In this document: piece by piece, positions 16,447 to 25,694 of the stretch
Position numbering within the stretch: the stretch's first letter is position 1
Layout of the letters: the number at the start of each line of letters is the position of its first letter
Origin: Cohnella sp. WQ 127256
GTDB taxonomy: Bacteria > Bacillota > Bacilli > Paenibacillales > Paenibacillaceae
Direction: 5' to 3'
Assembly (NCBI RefSeq): GCF_024519285.1
Contig: NZ_JAMZCY010000004.1
Location: 558,001 to 622,000 of the forward strand
Length of the DNA: 64,000 nucleotides
Notes under the pieces: generated by a model
What the model was told of the DNA's origin: nothing
The model's database searches: none
The model's input: the letters and a program-made list of their open reading frames with translations, nothing else
Translations under genes and position numbers: made by a program

Positions 16447-17481
16447 ATGAATATGGCATGGAAAGAAATCAAGAAGAGTAAAGCGAAGTTTGTTATATTA
16501 GGCTCAATCATTTTTTTAGTTAGTTTTTTAACCTTTATCATATCGGGACTCGCCAATGGTTTGTCACAAGACAATGCAGCTTTAATCAAGAATCTACCTG
16601 CTGGTCATTTCTATATGAATGAACAAGCTAATGAAACTTATAATATGTCCAAAATCGATCCAAGTGCACAAGAGAAAATCTTGCAGGAACATAAGGATTC
16701 AGCTGCACTTTCCATTCAGATGGGATTCGTGAACGATACGGAGGACAAGCAGCATGGAGTTGCTTTTGTGACTTCAACCGAATCTCCATTGTTCGAGAAT
16801 GTGAAGCCCGGAGAAATTGTCTTAGATCGTTCTTTAGAGAAAGATGGCATTCAAGTCGGAGATGTATTAACGAATAATCAGTTCAGCGGTGAATTTAAAG
16901 TCATCGGATTTGCGGATCAGAAGAAATACAGCCACTCACCCGTTGCTTTTATCCACATGGATAATTATAAAGAAATGTACCGTGTGAATACGATGCAATT
17001 GCTGTTCATCCCAGGGCAGGATCAGCCACAGACTATTGACGGATTACAATCTTTTTCAATTAAACAGTTTCTGAACACCATTGCGAGCTATAGTGCAGAA
17101 CAATTGTCACTTAATATGATTATTTGGTTCCTAGTCGCTATTAGTGGCATGTTGTTTGCGATTTTCTTCTATATGATGAATGTGCAGAAGATCGGACTAT
17201 ACGGGATCTTGAAAGCCATCGGTGTAAAAACAAGCACATTATTCCGTATGATGTGGGCTCAAATGTTCTTCATCACCGCAATCGCACTTATCTTATCCGT
17301 TGCACTCAGTCAGGGCTTTAATACGATTGCACCAGAAGGCATGCCTTTTAGTCTAACGATGGGGACTACCCTTCAATTGTCGATCCTTTTCGTAATCATT
17401 GGATTTATAGGCGCAACACTTTCTGGTCTTCAAATTCGCAAAGTTGAGCCCCTACAAGCCATACAGCAAGGAGATGTCTAA
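16447..17481 (+). CDS. FtsX/MacB-type ABC permease, HrtB-like
   Basis: A 344-residue permease with one N-terminal helix (about 16-36), a large extracytoplasmic domain (about 40-225) and three C-terminal helices, the layout of FtsX/MacB-type exporters that act on membrane-associated substrates. The sequence and size resemble HrtB, the permease of the heme-detoxifying HrtAB exporter. ATG 16447 lies six bases after AAAGGGAGG; the in-frame ATG at 16420 has none. The ATPase gene begins two bases after its stop codon. The heme assignment rests on similarity and on the HssR-like direct repeat. Confidence 0.8.
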   Translation: MNMAWKEIKKSKAKFVILGSIIFLVSFLTFIISGLANGLSQDNAALIKNLPAGHFYMNEQANETYNMSKIDPSAQEKILQEHKDSAALSIQMGFVNDTEDKQHGVAFVTSTESPLFENVKPGEIVLDRSLEKDGIQVGDVLTNNQFSGEFKVIGFADQKKYSHSPVAFIHMDNYKEMYRVNTMQLLFIPGQDQPQTIDGLQSFSIKQFLNTIASYSAEQLSLNMIIWFLVAISGMLFAIFFYMMNVQKIGLYGILKAIGVKTSTLFRMMWAQMFFITAIALILSVALSQGFNTIAPEGMPFSLTMGTTLQLSILFVIIGFIGATLSGLQIRKVEPLQAIQQGDV

Positions 17482-17482
17482 T

Positions 17483-18160
17483 ATGACAAGCTTCACTATA
17501 CAAGATGTCCGAAAAACATTTACGAATGGCGAAGTAGAAGAACAAGTATTAAACGGAATCAATCTTTCCCAGCAGCAAGGGGAAATAACGGCTCTCGTGG
17601 GTGCTTCAGGCTCTGGAAAAAGCACGCTTCTCACGATCGCAGCAGGTCTTCAGCGCGCATCTGGTGGACAAATCATTTTCGAGGGAAAGAACATGACCGA
17701 CATGACGCAGGAAGAGATTCGCAAAATACGCGCCAGTCAGTTCGGATTTATTTTTCAATCCTCTCATCTTGTTCCCTTCCTTACCGTAGAAGATCAGCTC
17801 ATGCTGATGCTTAATGTGTCAGAGACCAAGATGAGTAAACGCGCGCAAAAAGAAGAAGTCATGAAGATTCTCAAATTAGTCGGAATGGATCATCGCAAAG
17901 ACGCCTACCCAGCCTCATTGTCGGGTGGGGAGAAACAACGGGTCGCGATTGGTCGCGCCATCATTCACAAGCCCAAAATGCTATTCGCCGATGAGCCCAC
18001 TGCAAGTCTAGACTCCACAAGATCCAAGGATGTCATGACGCTCATCCGTAAACTGACGAAAGAATTAAACATTACAACCTTACTTGTGACGCATGATGAA
18101 GAAATGCTCTCTTATGCTGACCATGTCATTACGATGAAAGATGGATTAATTATTGAATAA
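17483..18160 (+). CDS. ABC transporter ATP-binding protein, HrtA-like
   Basis: A 225-residue ATPase with Walker A GASGSGKST near residue 40, Q-loop FQSSH, signature LSGGEKQR near 142, Walker B MLFADEPTASLD and the switch histidine in LLVTHDEE. It belongs to the MacB/LolD-like subfamily that pairs with FtsX-type permeases. ATG 17483 is preferred: AAGGAG of the permease end lies ten bases upstream, whereas ATG 17474 is too close to it. With the preceding permease it forms a complete exporter. Confidence 0.88.
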   Translation: MTSFTIQDVRKTFTNGEVEEQVLNGINLSQQQGEITALVGASGSGKSTLLTIAAGLQRASGGQIIFEGKNMTDMTQEEIRKIRASQFGFIFQSSHLVPFLTVEDQLMLMLNVSETKMSKRAQKEEVMKILKLVGMDHRKDAYPASLSGGEKQRVAIGRAIIHKPKMLFADEPTASLDSTRSKDVMTLIRKLTKELNITTLLVTHDEEMLSYADHVITMKDGLIIE

Positions 18161-18194
18161 CCCAAAGATGCACCATCGGGTTTTTAAACAAACA

Positions 18195-18244
18195 CAACCA
18201 TTGACGACTTGGGTAGTCGACAATGGTTGTATTTTTATTTTTAA
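18195..18244 (+). terminator. Terminator of the HrtBA-like operon
   Basis: CAACCATTG and CAATGGTTG (18195-18229) with inner GACT/AGTC pairing form a strong stem followed by TATTTTTATTTTT. Confidence 0.8.
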
Positions 18245-18257
18245 AAATGACTAATTA

Positions 18258-18300
18258 TGTAATTCAAATTACAATTTTGACGAGTGATATGTTTTATAAT
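18258..18300 (+). promoter_or_regulatory. TGTAAT-N4-ATTACA dyad plus -10 box, copy 2
   Basis: The dyad TGTAAT, TCAA, ATTACA (18258-18273) is followed after 21 bases by TATAAT (18295-18300), placing its centre at -41.5. The spacer TTGACGAGTGATATGTTT closely matches copies 1 and 3. It drives the SLH surface protein that starts at 18341. Confidence 0.7.
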
Positions 18301-18340
18301 ACGAAAAGGGATAATTGTTATTATTAGAGGAGAGTCATTC

Positions 18341-21300
18341 ATGGACATCATTCGGAGTTCGCCCGGCATGCAGAAAGCTGTAAGGGTCTTTCTTGCTGTC
18401 GTGTTATTTACATCAGTGATATTAACGGCAATGTCCATCTCCAGTCAGACTGTATTTGCAGCGTCCAACTGGAGGATGGGCGACGGCGAGGCTGGTCATC
18501 CGGCGGCTCTCGGCTTTGAACCATACGGGATGGACGTCGATCCCGTCAACGGCTACTTGTTCGTAACGGATTCAGCAAGTAACGCTGTGAAAATATTCGA
18601 CTTGGACGGGAACGCTACAGGGATGACGCTAACTGCCTCCCCTGGTAGCTTCACTGAACCCCTAACCGTTAAATTCGATGGCGCAGGGCATATCTATGTA
18701 ACGGATAAGTGGTACTTATACCGATTTGACGTCACCTTTGCGAGCGGGTCATACACGTTTAGCAATATGATCAAATGGGACGGCAATAGCACCGCTCCTT
18801 CGGTAGGCAGACTTAGTTACCCTCAGGGAGTCGCCTTGTACGTCAACGATCTGTACGTCACAGATACGAATGCCAACCGCGTGCTTAAATTCGATGCGTC
18901 CACCTTCAGTCCCGCGAGCATTCCGGTAGTATGGTCGGGCGATCTGGACCCAGATCCGGCCGTAGACGCGACAATCAACCGGCCTTTCGGTATAGCCGCA
19001 GATAGCTCTGGCGTCTACATCGGCAACAATGCGAACACACCATCTGGAAAAATTATTAAGCTGAAGACGGATGGGAGTGCGTTGGTCAAGGTGATCAATG
19101 CTCCTAGAGGGTTCCGCTTACATTCCGACGGCTATTTGTATGTGGCGATCAACGGCAGCAACGGTAGCCTTGTGACCCGGTTCGATTCGAGCTTGAACGA
19201 AGGTTCGGTATATTTTACAGGCAACGCTCTCGCAATTGCCCCTACAAATATCGGGTTTGATCATACGGGTGCGCTGTATTTAAGCACTTTTGCCCAAATA
19301 GCGCCATACAATCCCGTATACGATACCATTTGGAAGTATTCGCTAGGGTCGCCCGACAACCGGCTGTCCGGACTGACGGCAGACGGAATTACACTCAGCC
19401 CGTCTGCATTCTCACCGAATTCGCAAGACTACACGGCAAACGTGGCGAGTAGCATCATCTCAACGACGGTTACGCCGGTGCTGAGCGACAGTACGGCCAG
19501 TGTTACCGTCAAAGGTGTGAGTGTAACCAGCGGCAATGCCTCTTCTCCCATCGCATTAAGTAAAGGCGATAATACAATTCCAGTCGTCGTGACGGCCATC
19601 AATGGTGCATCGCGGACCTACACGATCAAGGTAACCCGAGCACCCTATACAGATGCGACGTTGAGTGGGCTTACGGTTAGCCCCGGGTCACTCAACGAGA
19701 CGTTCGCTTCCGGCACGCTTGCGTATACGACTAATGTAGCGAATGGCGTCACATCGATTGACGTCACGCCGACTGTCAATAACAGTCGGGCAAGTCTGAA
19801 AGTGAACAACGCGACGGCAACGAGCGGCAGCTCGTCCACCGTTTCTGCGCTTGCCGTCGGACCGAACACGATTACAGTCACCGTCACGGCCGAGGACGGC
19901 ACCACATCGAACGATTACACCATTATCGTCACGCGGGCTCCTTCGACAGTCGCTACACTTGGCTCGCTCATGGTTAGCCCGGGTACACTCAACGAAACGT
20001 TCGCTTCCGGTACACTATCCTATACGGCTAATGTCGCGAACAGCGTCGGTTCGATTAGCATAACGCCAACCGTCTCGGACAGTACCGCTACTTTGACGGT
20101 TAACGGCCATTCATCGGTCAGCGGCGCAGTGTACGGTCCGATCCCGCTTACTATAGGTGCGAATACGATTACTATTGACGTTACCGCACAAGACGGCACC
20201 ACGACTACCCCGTACAGCATTGTCGTCACGCGGACTCCATCTTCCGCCGCGATGCTAAGCGCACTGACGATTAGTCCGGGAGCGTTCAACGAACCGTTCG
20301 CTTCCGGCACGACCTCCTATACGGCTAGTGTGGCGAACAATGTCACTACGATCAGCTTGACACCAACTGTCTCGGACAGCACCGCTAATTTGACGGTTAA
20401 CGGCCATTCATCGGTCAGCGGCGCAGTGTACGGTCCGATCCCGCTTACTATAGGTGCGAATACGATTACTATTGACGTTACCGCACAAGACGGCACCACG
20501 ACTACCCCGTACAGCATTGTCGTCACGCGGACTCCATCTTCCGCCGCGATGCTAAGCGCACTGACGATTAGCCCCGGAGCGCTGAATGAACCGTTCGCTC
20601 CCGAAACGCTTACCTATACGGCTAGAGTGGCGAATAATGTCTCTTCAATCAACGTGACGCCGGTCAACGCCGAGAGCCATGCGACTCTCACAATCAATGG
20701 CATCCCTACGGCAAACGGAAGCGCCTTTGGTCCAATAACGCTCAACACGGGTTCAAACACCATTACGGTCACCGTCACCGCACAGGATGGCGTCACGCAA
20801 AGTTCTTACCGTCTTGACATTTTTCGAACGGGAACGGCTAGCACCAGCTCGTCCGGACCTCCGGTTAATGCGACAGATCTAAGCGTACTGAGCTTGCTGG
20901 TCGATGAGAAGACACTCGCCTTAAGCCCGGCATTCAAAAGCGATATACTCTTTTATACAGCAGAAACAACTGCTAAAAAGATACATCTTACCGCAAAGAC
21001 ACTCTACAAGGATGCCCGTATTAGCCTGCTAGGAGACAAGCTTCAAGACGGGGTTACTCTTGAATTGCTTCCTGGAGACAATATCATTGAGCTGCAGGTG
21101 ACATATCCAAGCGGACCGTCTCGGACTTATACCTTTACGATTCACCGGACGACTGCGGGGCCGCAGCCTGAACAGCCTACAGATGATAACGGGACTGCAA
21201 CGCCGACGGTCGCCCTGAACGATATTTCCGGAAATTGGGCGGAAGCAGAAATACGCAATGCCGTAGCAAAAGGATGGGTTGCCGGCTATCCGGACGGCTC

Positions 21301-21748
21301 GTTCCATCCTGAACGTGAAGTGACAAGAGCCGAGTTCGTGCAGCTGTTGGCCAAGTCCCTCGGCTGGAAGGAACCAGAAGCAACGCGTATGCCTGATTAT
21401 GCCGACATCGACGACATCGGGTTGTGGGCACGGACGGCAATTTCTATGGCTGTTCAGCAGGGCATTATTAACGGCTACGAGGATGGCACCTTCCGTCCGG
21501 CCCGACCACTAACGCGTGTGGAAATGACAGTGCTGATCATCAGAACGCTTGGCTTGCCCGTTGAAGCGGATCCGTCCACCTCATTCGCCGACAATTCCAG
21601 CATTCCCCCATGGTCGCTGCCCTATATTGCTGAAGCTGCCAAAAGCGGCCTCGTCAACGGGCGGAACAATAACCGGTTCGAGCCGAACGGTACAGCAACG
21701 CGAGCCGAAGCCGTCGTCATCCTAACAAGATTGCTGAATCGAAAGTAG
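18341..21748 (+). CDS. Surface protein: NHL beta-propeller, cadherin-like repeats, SLH domains
   Basis: A 1135-residue exported protein. A signal peptide (about 1-38, ending TVFAAS) leads into an NHL-type six-bladed propeller (about 40-330). Five cadherin-like beta-sandwich repeats follow (about 335-830), each opening like LSGLTVSPGSLNE and closing with ITVTVTAEDGT-type strands, then a sixth divergent one. Three SLH domains (about 960-1135) anchor it to secondary wall polymer. Two neighbouring repeats share an exact 181-base block. ATG 18341 follows AGAGGAGAG; the upstream in-frame ATG at 18284 lies inside the promoter. Probable role: carbohydrate or protein binding at the cell surface. Confidence 0.9.
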   Translation: MDIIRSSPGMQKAVRVFLAVVLFTSVILTAMSISSQTVFAASNWRMGDGEAGHPAALGFEPYGMDVDPVNGYLFVTDSASNAVKIFDLDGNATGMTLTASPGSFTEPLTVKFDGAGHIYVTDKWYLYRFDVTFASGSYTFSNMIKWDGNSTAPSVGRLSYPQGVALYVNDLYVTDTNANRVLKFDASTFSPASIPVVWSGDLDPDPAVDATINRPFGIAADSSGVYIGNNANTPSGKIIKLKTDGSALVKVINAPRGFRLHSDGYLYVAINGSNGSLVTRFDSSLNEGSVYFTGNALAIAPTNIGFDHTGALYLSTFAQIAPYNPVYDTIWKYSLGSPDNRLSGLTADGITLSPSAFSPNSQDYTANVASSIISTTVTPVLSDSTASVTVKGVSVTSGNASSPIALSKGDNTIPVVVTAINGASRTYTIKVTRAPYTDATLSGLTVSPGSLNETFASGTLAYTTNVANGVTSIDVTPTVNNSRASLKVNNATATSGSSSTVSALAVGPNTITVTVTAEDGTTSNDYTIIVTRAPSTVATLGSLMVSPGTLNETFASGTLSYTANVANSVGSISITPTVSDSTATLTVNGHSSVSGAVYGPIPLTIGANTITIDVTAQDGTTTTPYSIVVTRTPSSAAMLSALTISPGAFNEPFASGTTSYTASVANNVTTISLTPTVSDSTANLTVNGHSSVSGAVYGPIPLTIGANTITIDVTAQDGTTTTPYSIVVTRTPSSAAMLSALTISPGALNEPFAPETLTYTARVANNVSSINVTPVNAESHATLTINGIPTANGSAFGPITLNTGSNTITVTVTAQDGVTQSSYRLDIFRTGTASTSSSGPPVNATDLSVLSLLVDEKTLALSPAFKSDILFYTAETTAKKIHLTAKTLYKDARISLLGDKLQDGVTLELLPGDNIIELQVTYPSGPSRTYTFTIHRTTAGPQPEQPTDDNGTATPTVALNDISGNWAEAEIRNAVAKGWVAGYPDGSFHPEREVTRAEFVQLLAKSLGWKEPEATRMPDYADIDDIGLWARTAISMAVQQGIINGYEDGTFRPARPLTRVEMTVLIIRTLGLPVEADPSTSFADNSSIPPWSLPYIAEAAKSGLVNGRNNNRFEPNGTATRAEAVVILTRLLNRK
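20094..20571 (+). repeat. Exact 181-bp duplication inside the cadherin-like repeats
   Basis: Positions 20094-20274 and 20391-20571 are identical base for base, 297 bases (99 codons) apart. Other repeats of the same protein differ at many third positions, so this pair was made recently by unequal crossover or gene conversion. Confidence 0.9.
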
Positions 21749-21787
21749 GAGTACTCTTTTGAAGGTTCTCCCTGCATTAGAACACAG

Positions 21788-21819
21788 AAAAGCCCGCATC
21801 CAATTGGATGCGGGCTTTT
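21788..21819 (+). terminator. Terminator after the NHL/SLH surface protein
   Basis: A perfect 32-base palindrome: AAAAGCCCGCATCCAA and TTGGATGCGGGCTTTT. Confidence 0.85.
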
Positions 21820-22194
21820 AGTTTCCAATTTGTTCCGAAGTAAAGGTAGAGAAATATCACTTTATTAATATTAACTAGTATATACACCCGTTATTTACAC
21901 GAATAAATTTACTAAAAAGTTAAAATCAACCTCATATAATGGAAGTAAATAGTTTTTTGGGAGATGTTTGTAACCGTTCATAATTTCACAAGCTTCCTTA
22001 TGTATCAAGCTGTGCAGGTTTTACTAAGTTCCTTTTTTCACAATATTGACACAAAGTAATCACCGGGTTATTATTGTGACATCAAACACTTACAAAAATA
22101 AAGTTACTACAATTATTCAAGTGTTTGTGGCTATGAGGGTACTAATGATTAAGAGTACTAAAACAATATGAACTACAACAAGGAGACGACAACT
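21820..22194 (+). promoter_or_regulatory. AT-rich gap with a strong sigma-A promoter
   Basis: A 375-base gap without coding sequence. It contains a near-consensus promoter, TTGACA (22046-22051), 17 bases, TATTAT (22069-22074). The inverted pair TCACAATA (22038-22045) and TATTGTGA (22072-22079) brackets it and could be a repressor site. The promoter faces the SDR remnant and the MFS gene. Confidence 0.6.
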
Positions 22195-22381
22195 ATGAAC
22201 AGACTAGAAGGAAAATCGCAATCATTACAGGTGCAGCAGGTGGGATTGGTAAAGGTATAGCAACAGCTTACGTCTCTCTTTTGACACTGGATTCTACCCA
22301 ACGTTCTACTTCATGCAAGCAGCACTACCTTATCTAAAAGAAACTATTAGGGTTGATGGCGGGTCTATCAAATTACGTTAA
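22195..22381 (+). pseudogene. Internally deleted SDR remnant
   Basis: ATG 22195 after AAGGAG starts an SDR: MNRLEGK, then after a one-base frameshift IAIITGAAGGIGKGIATAY (Rossmann motif). The next readable piece is FDTGFYPTFYFMQAALPYLKE, a typical mid-SDR segment, joined directly to a C-terminal IRVDGGSIKLR and stop. Most of the core, including the Tyr-x-x-x-Lys site, is gone. It is a third SDR type, not a copy of the two paralogous pairs in this window. Confidence 0.75.
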
Positions 22382-22423
22382 TTCTAAATGATTTTCATAA
22401 AACGAGAAAATGAGGCGAACATC

Positions 22424-23683
22424 ATGAATCACAACAAGAAAAAAATTCATTTTGCATGGTGGGTATTAGCAGGACTTGCTCTGATGGTTGGGGTTGCAAA
22501 AGGTGGCGTTATGACAGCAGGCGGACTATTCCTCACTCCTGTAACAGAAGATTTAGGTATAGGTATGGGAAGCCTATCCTTATACTTTAGTATTTCATCT
22601 ATCGTAACCATGATATTCCTTCCAATTGCAGGTAAGGTGATGGGTAAGTTCGATATTAGGTTGCTTTTAATCGGAGGCGTTATTCTACAAGCCGGATCAT
22701 TCGCAATGTTTGGATTAATGAACTCGGTATGGGGTTGGTATTTATTCTCGATTCCTATGGCGATTGGATCCATTTTCGTTACTCAAATGGCAGCTCCCGT
22801 TCTCATCAACAACTGGTTTAAGAAGCATAATGGCTTAGCAGTGGGGATTACGGTGGCTTCTGGTGGTATCTTTGGAGCTATCCTTCAACCTATGGCAGGT
22901 AACTTAATCGCTAGCGAAGGCTGGAGATATACGTACATCTTCTTAGGCGTATTAGTAATGGCCGTTGTTATTCCAACTGTAATCTTAGCCATCAGAATGG
23001 CTCCACAACAAAAAGGCTTACAAGCACTAGGCGCAGATGAAGTAAAAGATGAGAATCCAACACAAACAACTATAGCTAAAGGTGTTACAGCAGCTGTAGC
23101 GAGAAAATCAACGGCATTCTATGCACTGCTTCTCTTCTTCTTCTTTATTACTTCAATCGGAAGCTTTGGTCAGTACGTGGCCCCATTTGCAATGGGACTC
23201 GGCTATGATGTTACATTTGCTGGTAGTGCGATGGGCGGCTGGTCAATTGGTATAATGATTGGAGCACTAGCCTTCGGTGCCTTAACAGACAAAATAGGTG
23301 CTAGAAATACTGCGATCTTTGCAATGACACTAGGTTTAGTTCCAATTGTCTTACTGACAACTGTTCCTGAAAATCCAGTTATCTTTAATATAGCTATTGC
23401 AATTTATGGATTCGTAGTCGCTTCAATCGGAACTTTAGGGCCGCTACTCACAACAGCATTGTTTGGTAATAAAGAATACGCTCAAATCTATTCTTCAGCA
23501 GTTATCGGACTAGCTGTCGCAGGTATTGTCGCACTACCAGCATATGGTTTCATTGCTGAATTAACAGGCAGTTATTCTTCCATATTGTACGCAGTTGGAA
23601 TTATGCTACTCGTAAATATTGTATTGCTAGTCATTGCTTTCAACGGTAAAAAGAAGCTTGAAAAAGCAGGACAATGGAATTGA
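22424..23683 (+). CDS. MFS transporter, OxlT/monocarboxylate-like
   Basis: A 419-residue carrier with twelve hydrophobic segments and a central cytosolic loop near 190-225. Motif-A-like GKVMGKFDIR follows the second helix and GALTDKIGARNT follows the eighth, as expected for MFS. Overall it resembles OxlT/MCT-like anion carriers. I place the start at ATG 22424 after GAGGCG; an in-frame ATG at 22388 is also possible. It is followed by two SDR genes on the same strand, so it may import the SDR substrate. The substrate is unknown. Confidence 0.82.
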   Translation: MNHNKKKIHFAWWVLAGLALMVGVAKGGVMTAGGLFLTPVTEDLGIGMGSLSLYFSISSIVTMIFLPIAGKVMGKFDIRLLLIGGVILQAGSFAMFGLMNSVWGWYLFSIPMAIGSIFVTQMAAPVLINNWFKKHNGLAVGITVASGGIFGAILQPMAGNLIASEGWRYTYIFLGVLVMAVVIPTVILAIRMAPQQKGLQALGADEVKDENPTQTTIAKGVTAAVARKSTAFYALLLFFFFITSIGSFGQYVAPFAMGLGYDVTFAGSAMGGWSIGIMIGALAFGALTDKIGARNTAIFAMTLGLVPIVLLTTVPENPVIFNIAIAIYGFVVASIGTLGPLLTTALFGNKEYAQIYSSAVIGLAVAGIVALPAYGFIAELTGSYSSILYAVGIMLLVNIVLLVIAFNGKKKLEKAGQWN

Positions 23684-23757
23684 TTATGTCAGATGTCTTA
23701 ATATTAAGTATCTTAATAATAAACTTTAAGCATTCATAACTTAGGAGGCTGCAAATC

Positions 23758-24565
23758 ATGATGAGAATGGAAAACAAGGTAGCGCTTATTACTGGAGGCG
23801 CGTCAGGCATAGGCTTATCCACTGCTAACTTAATGGCAAGAGAAGGAGCTAAAGTCGTCATTGCCGACTTTAATGCTGATGGGGCAAGAGAAGCCGCTGA
23901 AAATATTTCAAACCAAGGTGGCGAAGCAGTTAGCATATTTCTCGATGCTGGAAATGAAACTTCGATTAAGGAAGCAGTTGAATTTACTGTACAACAGCAT
24001 GGTAAATTAACGACCCTGTTCAATAATGTTGGCTCGACAAATCTGAAAAAGGATCTGGATGTTGTTAACCGTTGATCTTGATGAGTGGGACCGGCTCATG
24101 AATATCAATCTAAAGAGTGTATTATTGGGATCCAGATTTGCTATTCCCCATATGATTAAAGCGGGTGGAGGCTCGATCATCAATACAGCTTCCATGGCAG
24201 GCTTTACTGGAGATGCTGTGCGAGTTGCATACGGGGCCTCGAAGGCTGCTGTCGTAAATCTGACTAAGTATATTGCTGCCCAATATGGTAAGCATAACAT
24301 TCGTAGTAATGCAGTCGCGCCTGGATTGATTTTGACGCCAGCCGCCAAGAATAATATGCCCTCGGAGGTATTGGATATCTTCGCGAAATATAACGCGCTA
24401 CCTTATCACGGTGAACCGGACGATATCGGACATACCGTTGTGTTCTTAGCTTCAGATGAATCCAAGTTTATTACCGGACAGACCCTACAAGTAGAGGGCG
24501 GACATTATATTGCTAACCCAACCGTCCCTGATTTCGAACAATTTATGAAAATGGCACAGCGTTAA
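23758..24565 (+). pseudogene. SDR oxidoreductase broken by a one-base frameshift (copy B of the first SDR)
   Basis: The product matches the SDR at 6879-7682 almost throughout, including TGGASGIG, INTASMAG, YGASK and the long GGHYIANPTVPDFEQ tail. At 24069-24070 the text GTTAACCGTTGATCTT has one C more than the intact paralogue, so the first frame ends after DLDVVNR and the second frame carries on with VDLDEWDR. Everything else needed is present. Either the gene is recently dead, or the base is a sequencing error. ATG 23758 follows TAGGAGG. Confidence 0.88.
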
Positions 24566-24653
24566 TAACGGTTGAAGCTAGATTGAAATTTATAACGAAA
24601 ATAGGATGGGCCAGCGGCTCAATTAATATAAAATTACGTGAGGAGCATATAAA

Positions 24654-25388
24654 ATGGGAAGATTAGATAATAAAGTCGCTATCATTACAGGTGGGGCTTC
24701 GGGTATCGGTGAAAGCATGGCTGATCTATTTGCACAAGAGGGCGCTATCGTTATTGCCGCAGACATTAATGAGGCAGCGCTTGAAAAAGTAAGTCAGAAA
24801 CAGAATATTAACGGAATGAAATTAAATGTTGCCTCTGATGAGGATTGGGCGGCACTGGCCAAGGAAGTAAATGAACGTTTTGGTAAAATAGATATTCTAG
24901 TCAATAACGCAGGCATCTCTTCTGAAAAACCCTATGATCAAATCAATATTGAGGATTGGCAGAAAATGCTCTCGATTAATGGCTTCGGCCCATTCGCCGG
25001 AATGAAGCATGTCGCTCCCTATATGGCCGCCCAAAAGAAAGGCTCTATCATCAATATTTCTTCGTACACCGCTTTGATCGGTCAAGGCTTAAATCACTAC
25101 TCGGCATCTAAAGGCGCGGTACGCGCTTTATCTAAAGCGGCTGCTACAACCTTTGGCCGTCAAGGCGTACGGGTAAATGCTCTATTCCCTGGAATTATTG
25201 AAACGCCAATGACTCAAGCATTAAGCACATCAAAGGACCTGCTGGACAGGTTAGTCCAGGCAACACCACTGCAGCGTTTAGGCCTACCCATCGATATTGC
25301 CCAAGCGGCGCTGTTCCTGGCTTCAGATGAATCTTCGTACATTACAGGCTCAGAAATAGTCATTGACGGTGGATACTCGGCCCAATAA
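24654..25388 (+). CDS. SDR family oxidoreductase (copy B of the second SDR)
   Basis: A 244-residue short-chain dehydrogenase nearly identical to that at 6106-6840: TGGASGIG, AADINE, NNAG, NISSYTAL and YSASK are all kept, as is the C-terminal IDGGYSAQ. ATG 24654 follows GTGAGGAGC, again as in copy A. It is the intact member of the duplicated pair and may be fed by the MFS carrier upstream. Unlike copy A, it has no MarR gene nearby. Confidence 0.92.
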   Translation: MGRLDNKVAIITGGASGIGESMADLFAQEGAIVIAADINEAALEKVSQKQNINGMKLNVASDEDWAALAKEVNERFGKIDILVNNAGISSEKPYDQINIEDWQKMLSINGFGPFAGMKHVAPYMAAQKKGSIINISSYTALIGQGLNHYSASKGAVRALSKAAATTFGRQGVRVNALFPGIIETPMTQALSTSKDLLDRLVQATPLQRLGLPIDIAQAALFLASDESSYITGSEIVIDGGYSAQ

Positions 25389-25402
25389 AGTGTGAGATTA
25401 TG

Positions 25403-25433
25403 ACAGCCCTTATTAATTAAGGGCTGTTTTTCC
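25403..25433 (+). terminator. Terminator of the MFS-SDR operon
   Basis: ACAGCCCTTA and TAAGGGCTGT form the stem, followed by TTTTTCC. It is homologous to the terminator after the SDR copy at 6106. Confidence 0.8.
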
Positions 25434-25606
25434 GTGACTTCATTTCATACATTTTACAATCTGCAGTATGAAGTAAAGCATCCAAGGTTCTGGCATCATT
25501 CGGGTAAAGGTATGCCCGCTCTAAAGTGCGAAACATTCTATCTCGACTGTTTAACCTATACTTCGACCGCATATTATAAAAATTTTCGCATTCAAGCGAA
25601 ACTAAA

Positions 25607-25641
25607 CAGCCAGTCTCCGATTAAATTTCAGCAACTGGCTG
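25607..25641 (-). terminator. Possible terminator of the second DUF2269-like gene
   Basis: CAGCCAGT (25607-25614) and ACTGGCTG (25634-25641) are perfect arms with a 19-base loop. On the minus strand the stem is followed by TTTAGTTT. It lies 54 bases after the stop of the gene at 25695. Confidence 0.5.
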
Positions 25642-25694
25642 CATAGAAGGTGTTTGGTCTTGTCTCAAAAACAGAGGTCAGTTCTTAAATACAA

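Noticed and set aside
25434..25646. 70-codon plus-strand frame after the SDR terminator
   Set aside because: It begins inside a terminator tail, has no ribosome binding site, and ends in a hairpin better explained as the terminator of the minus-strand gene.
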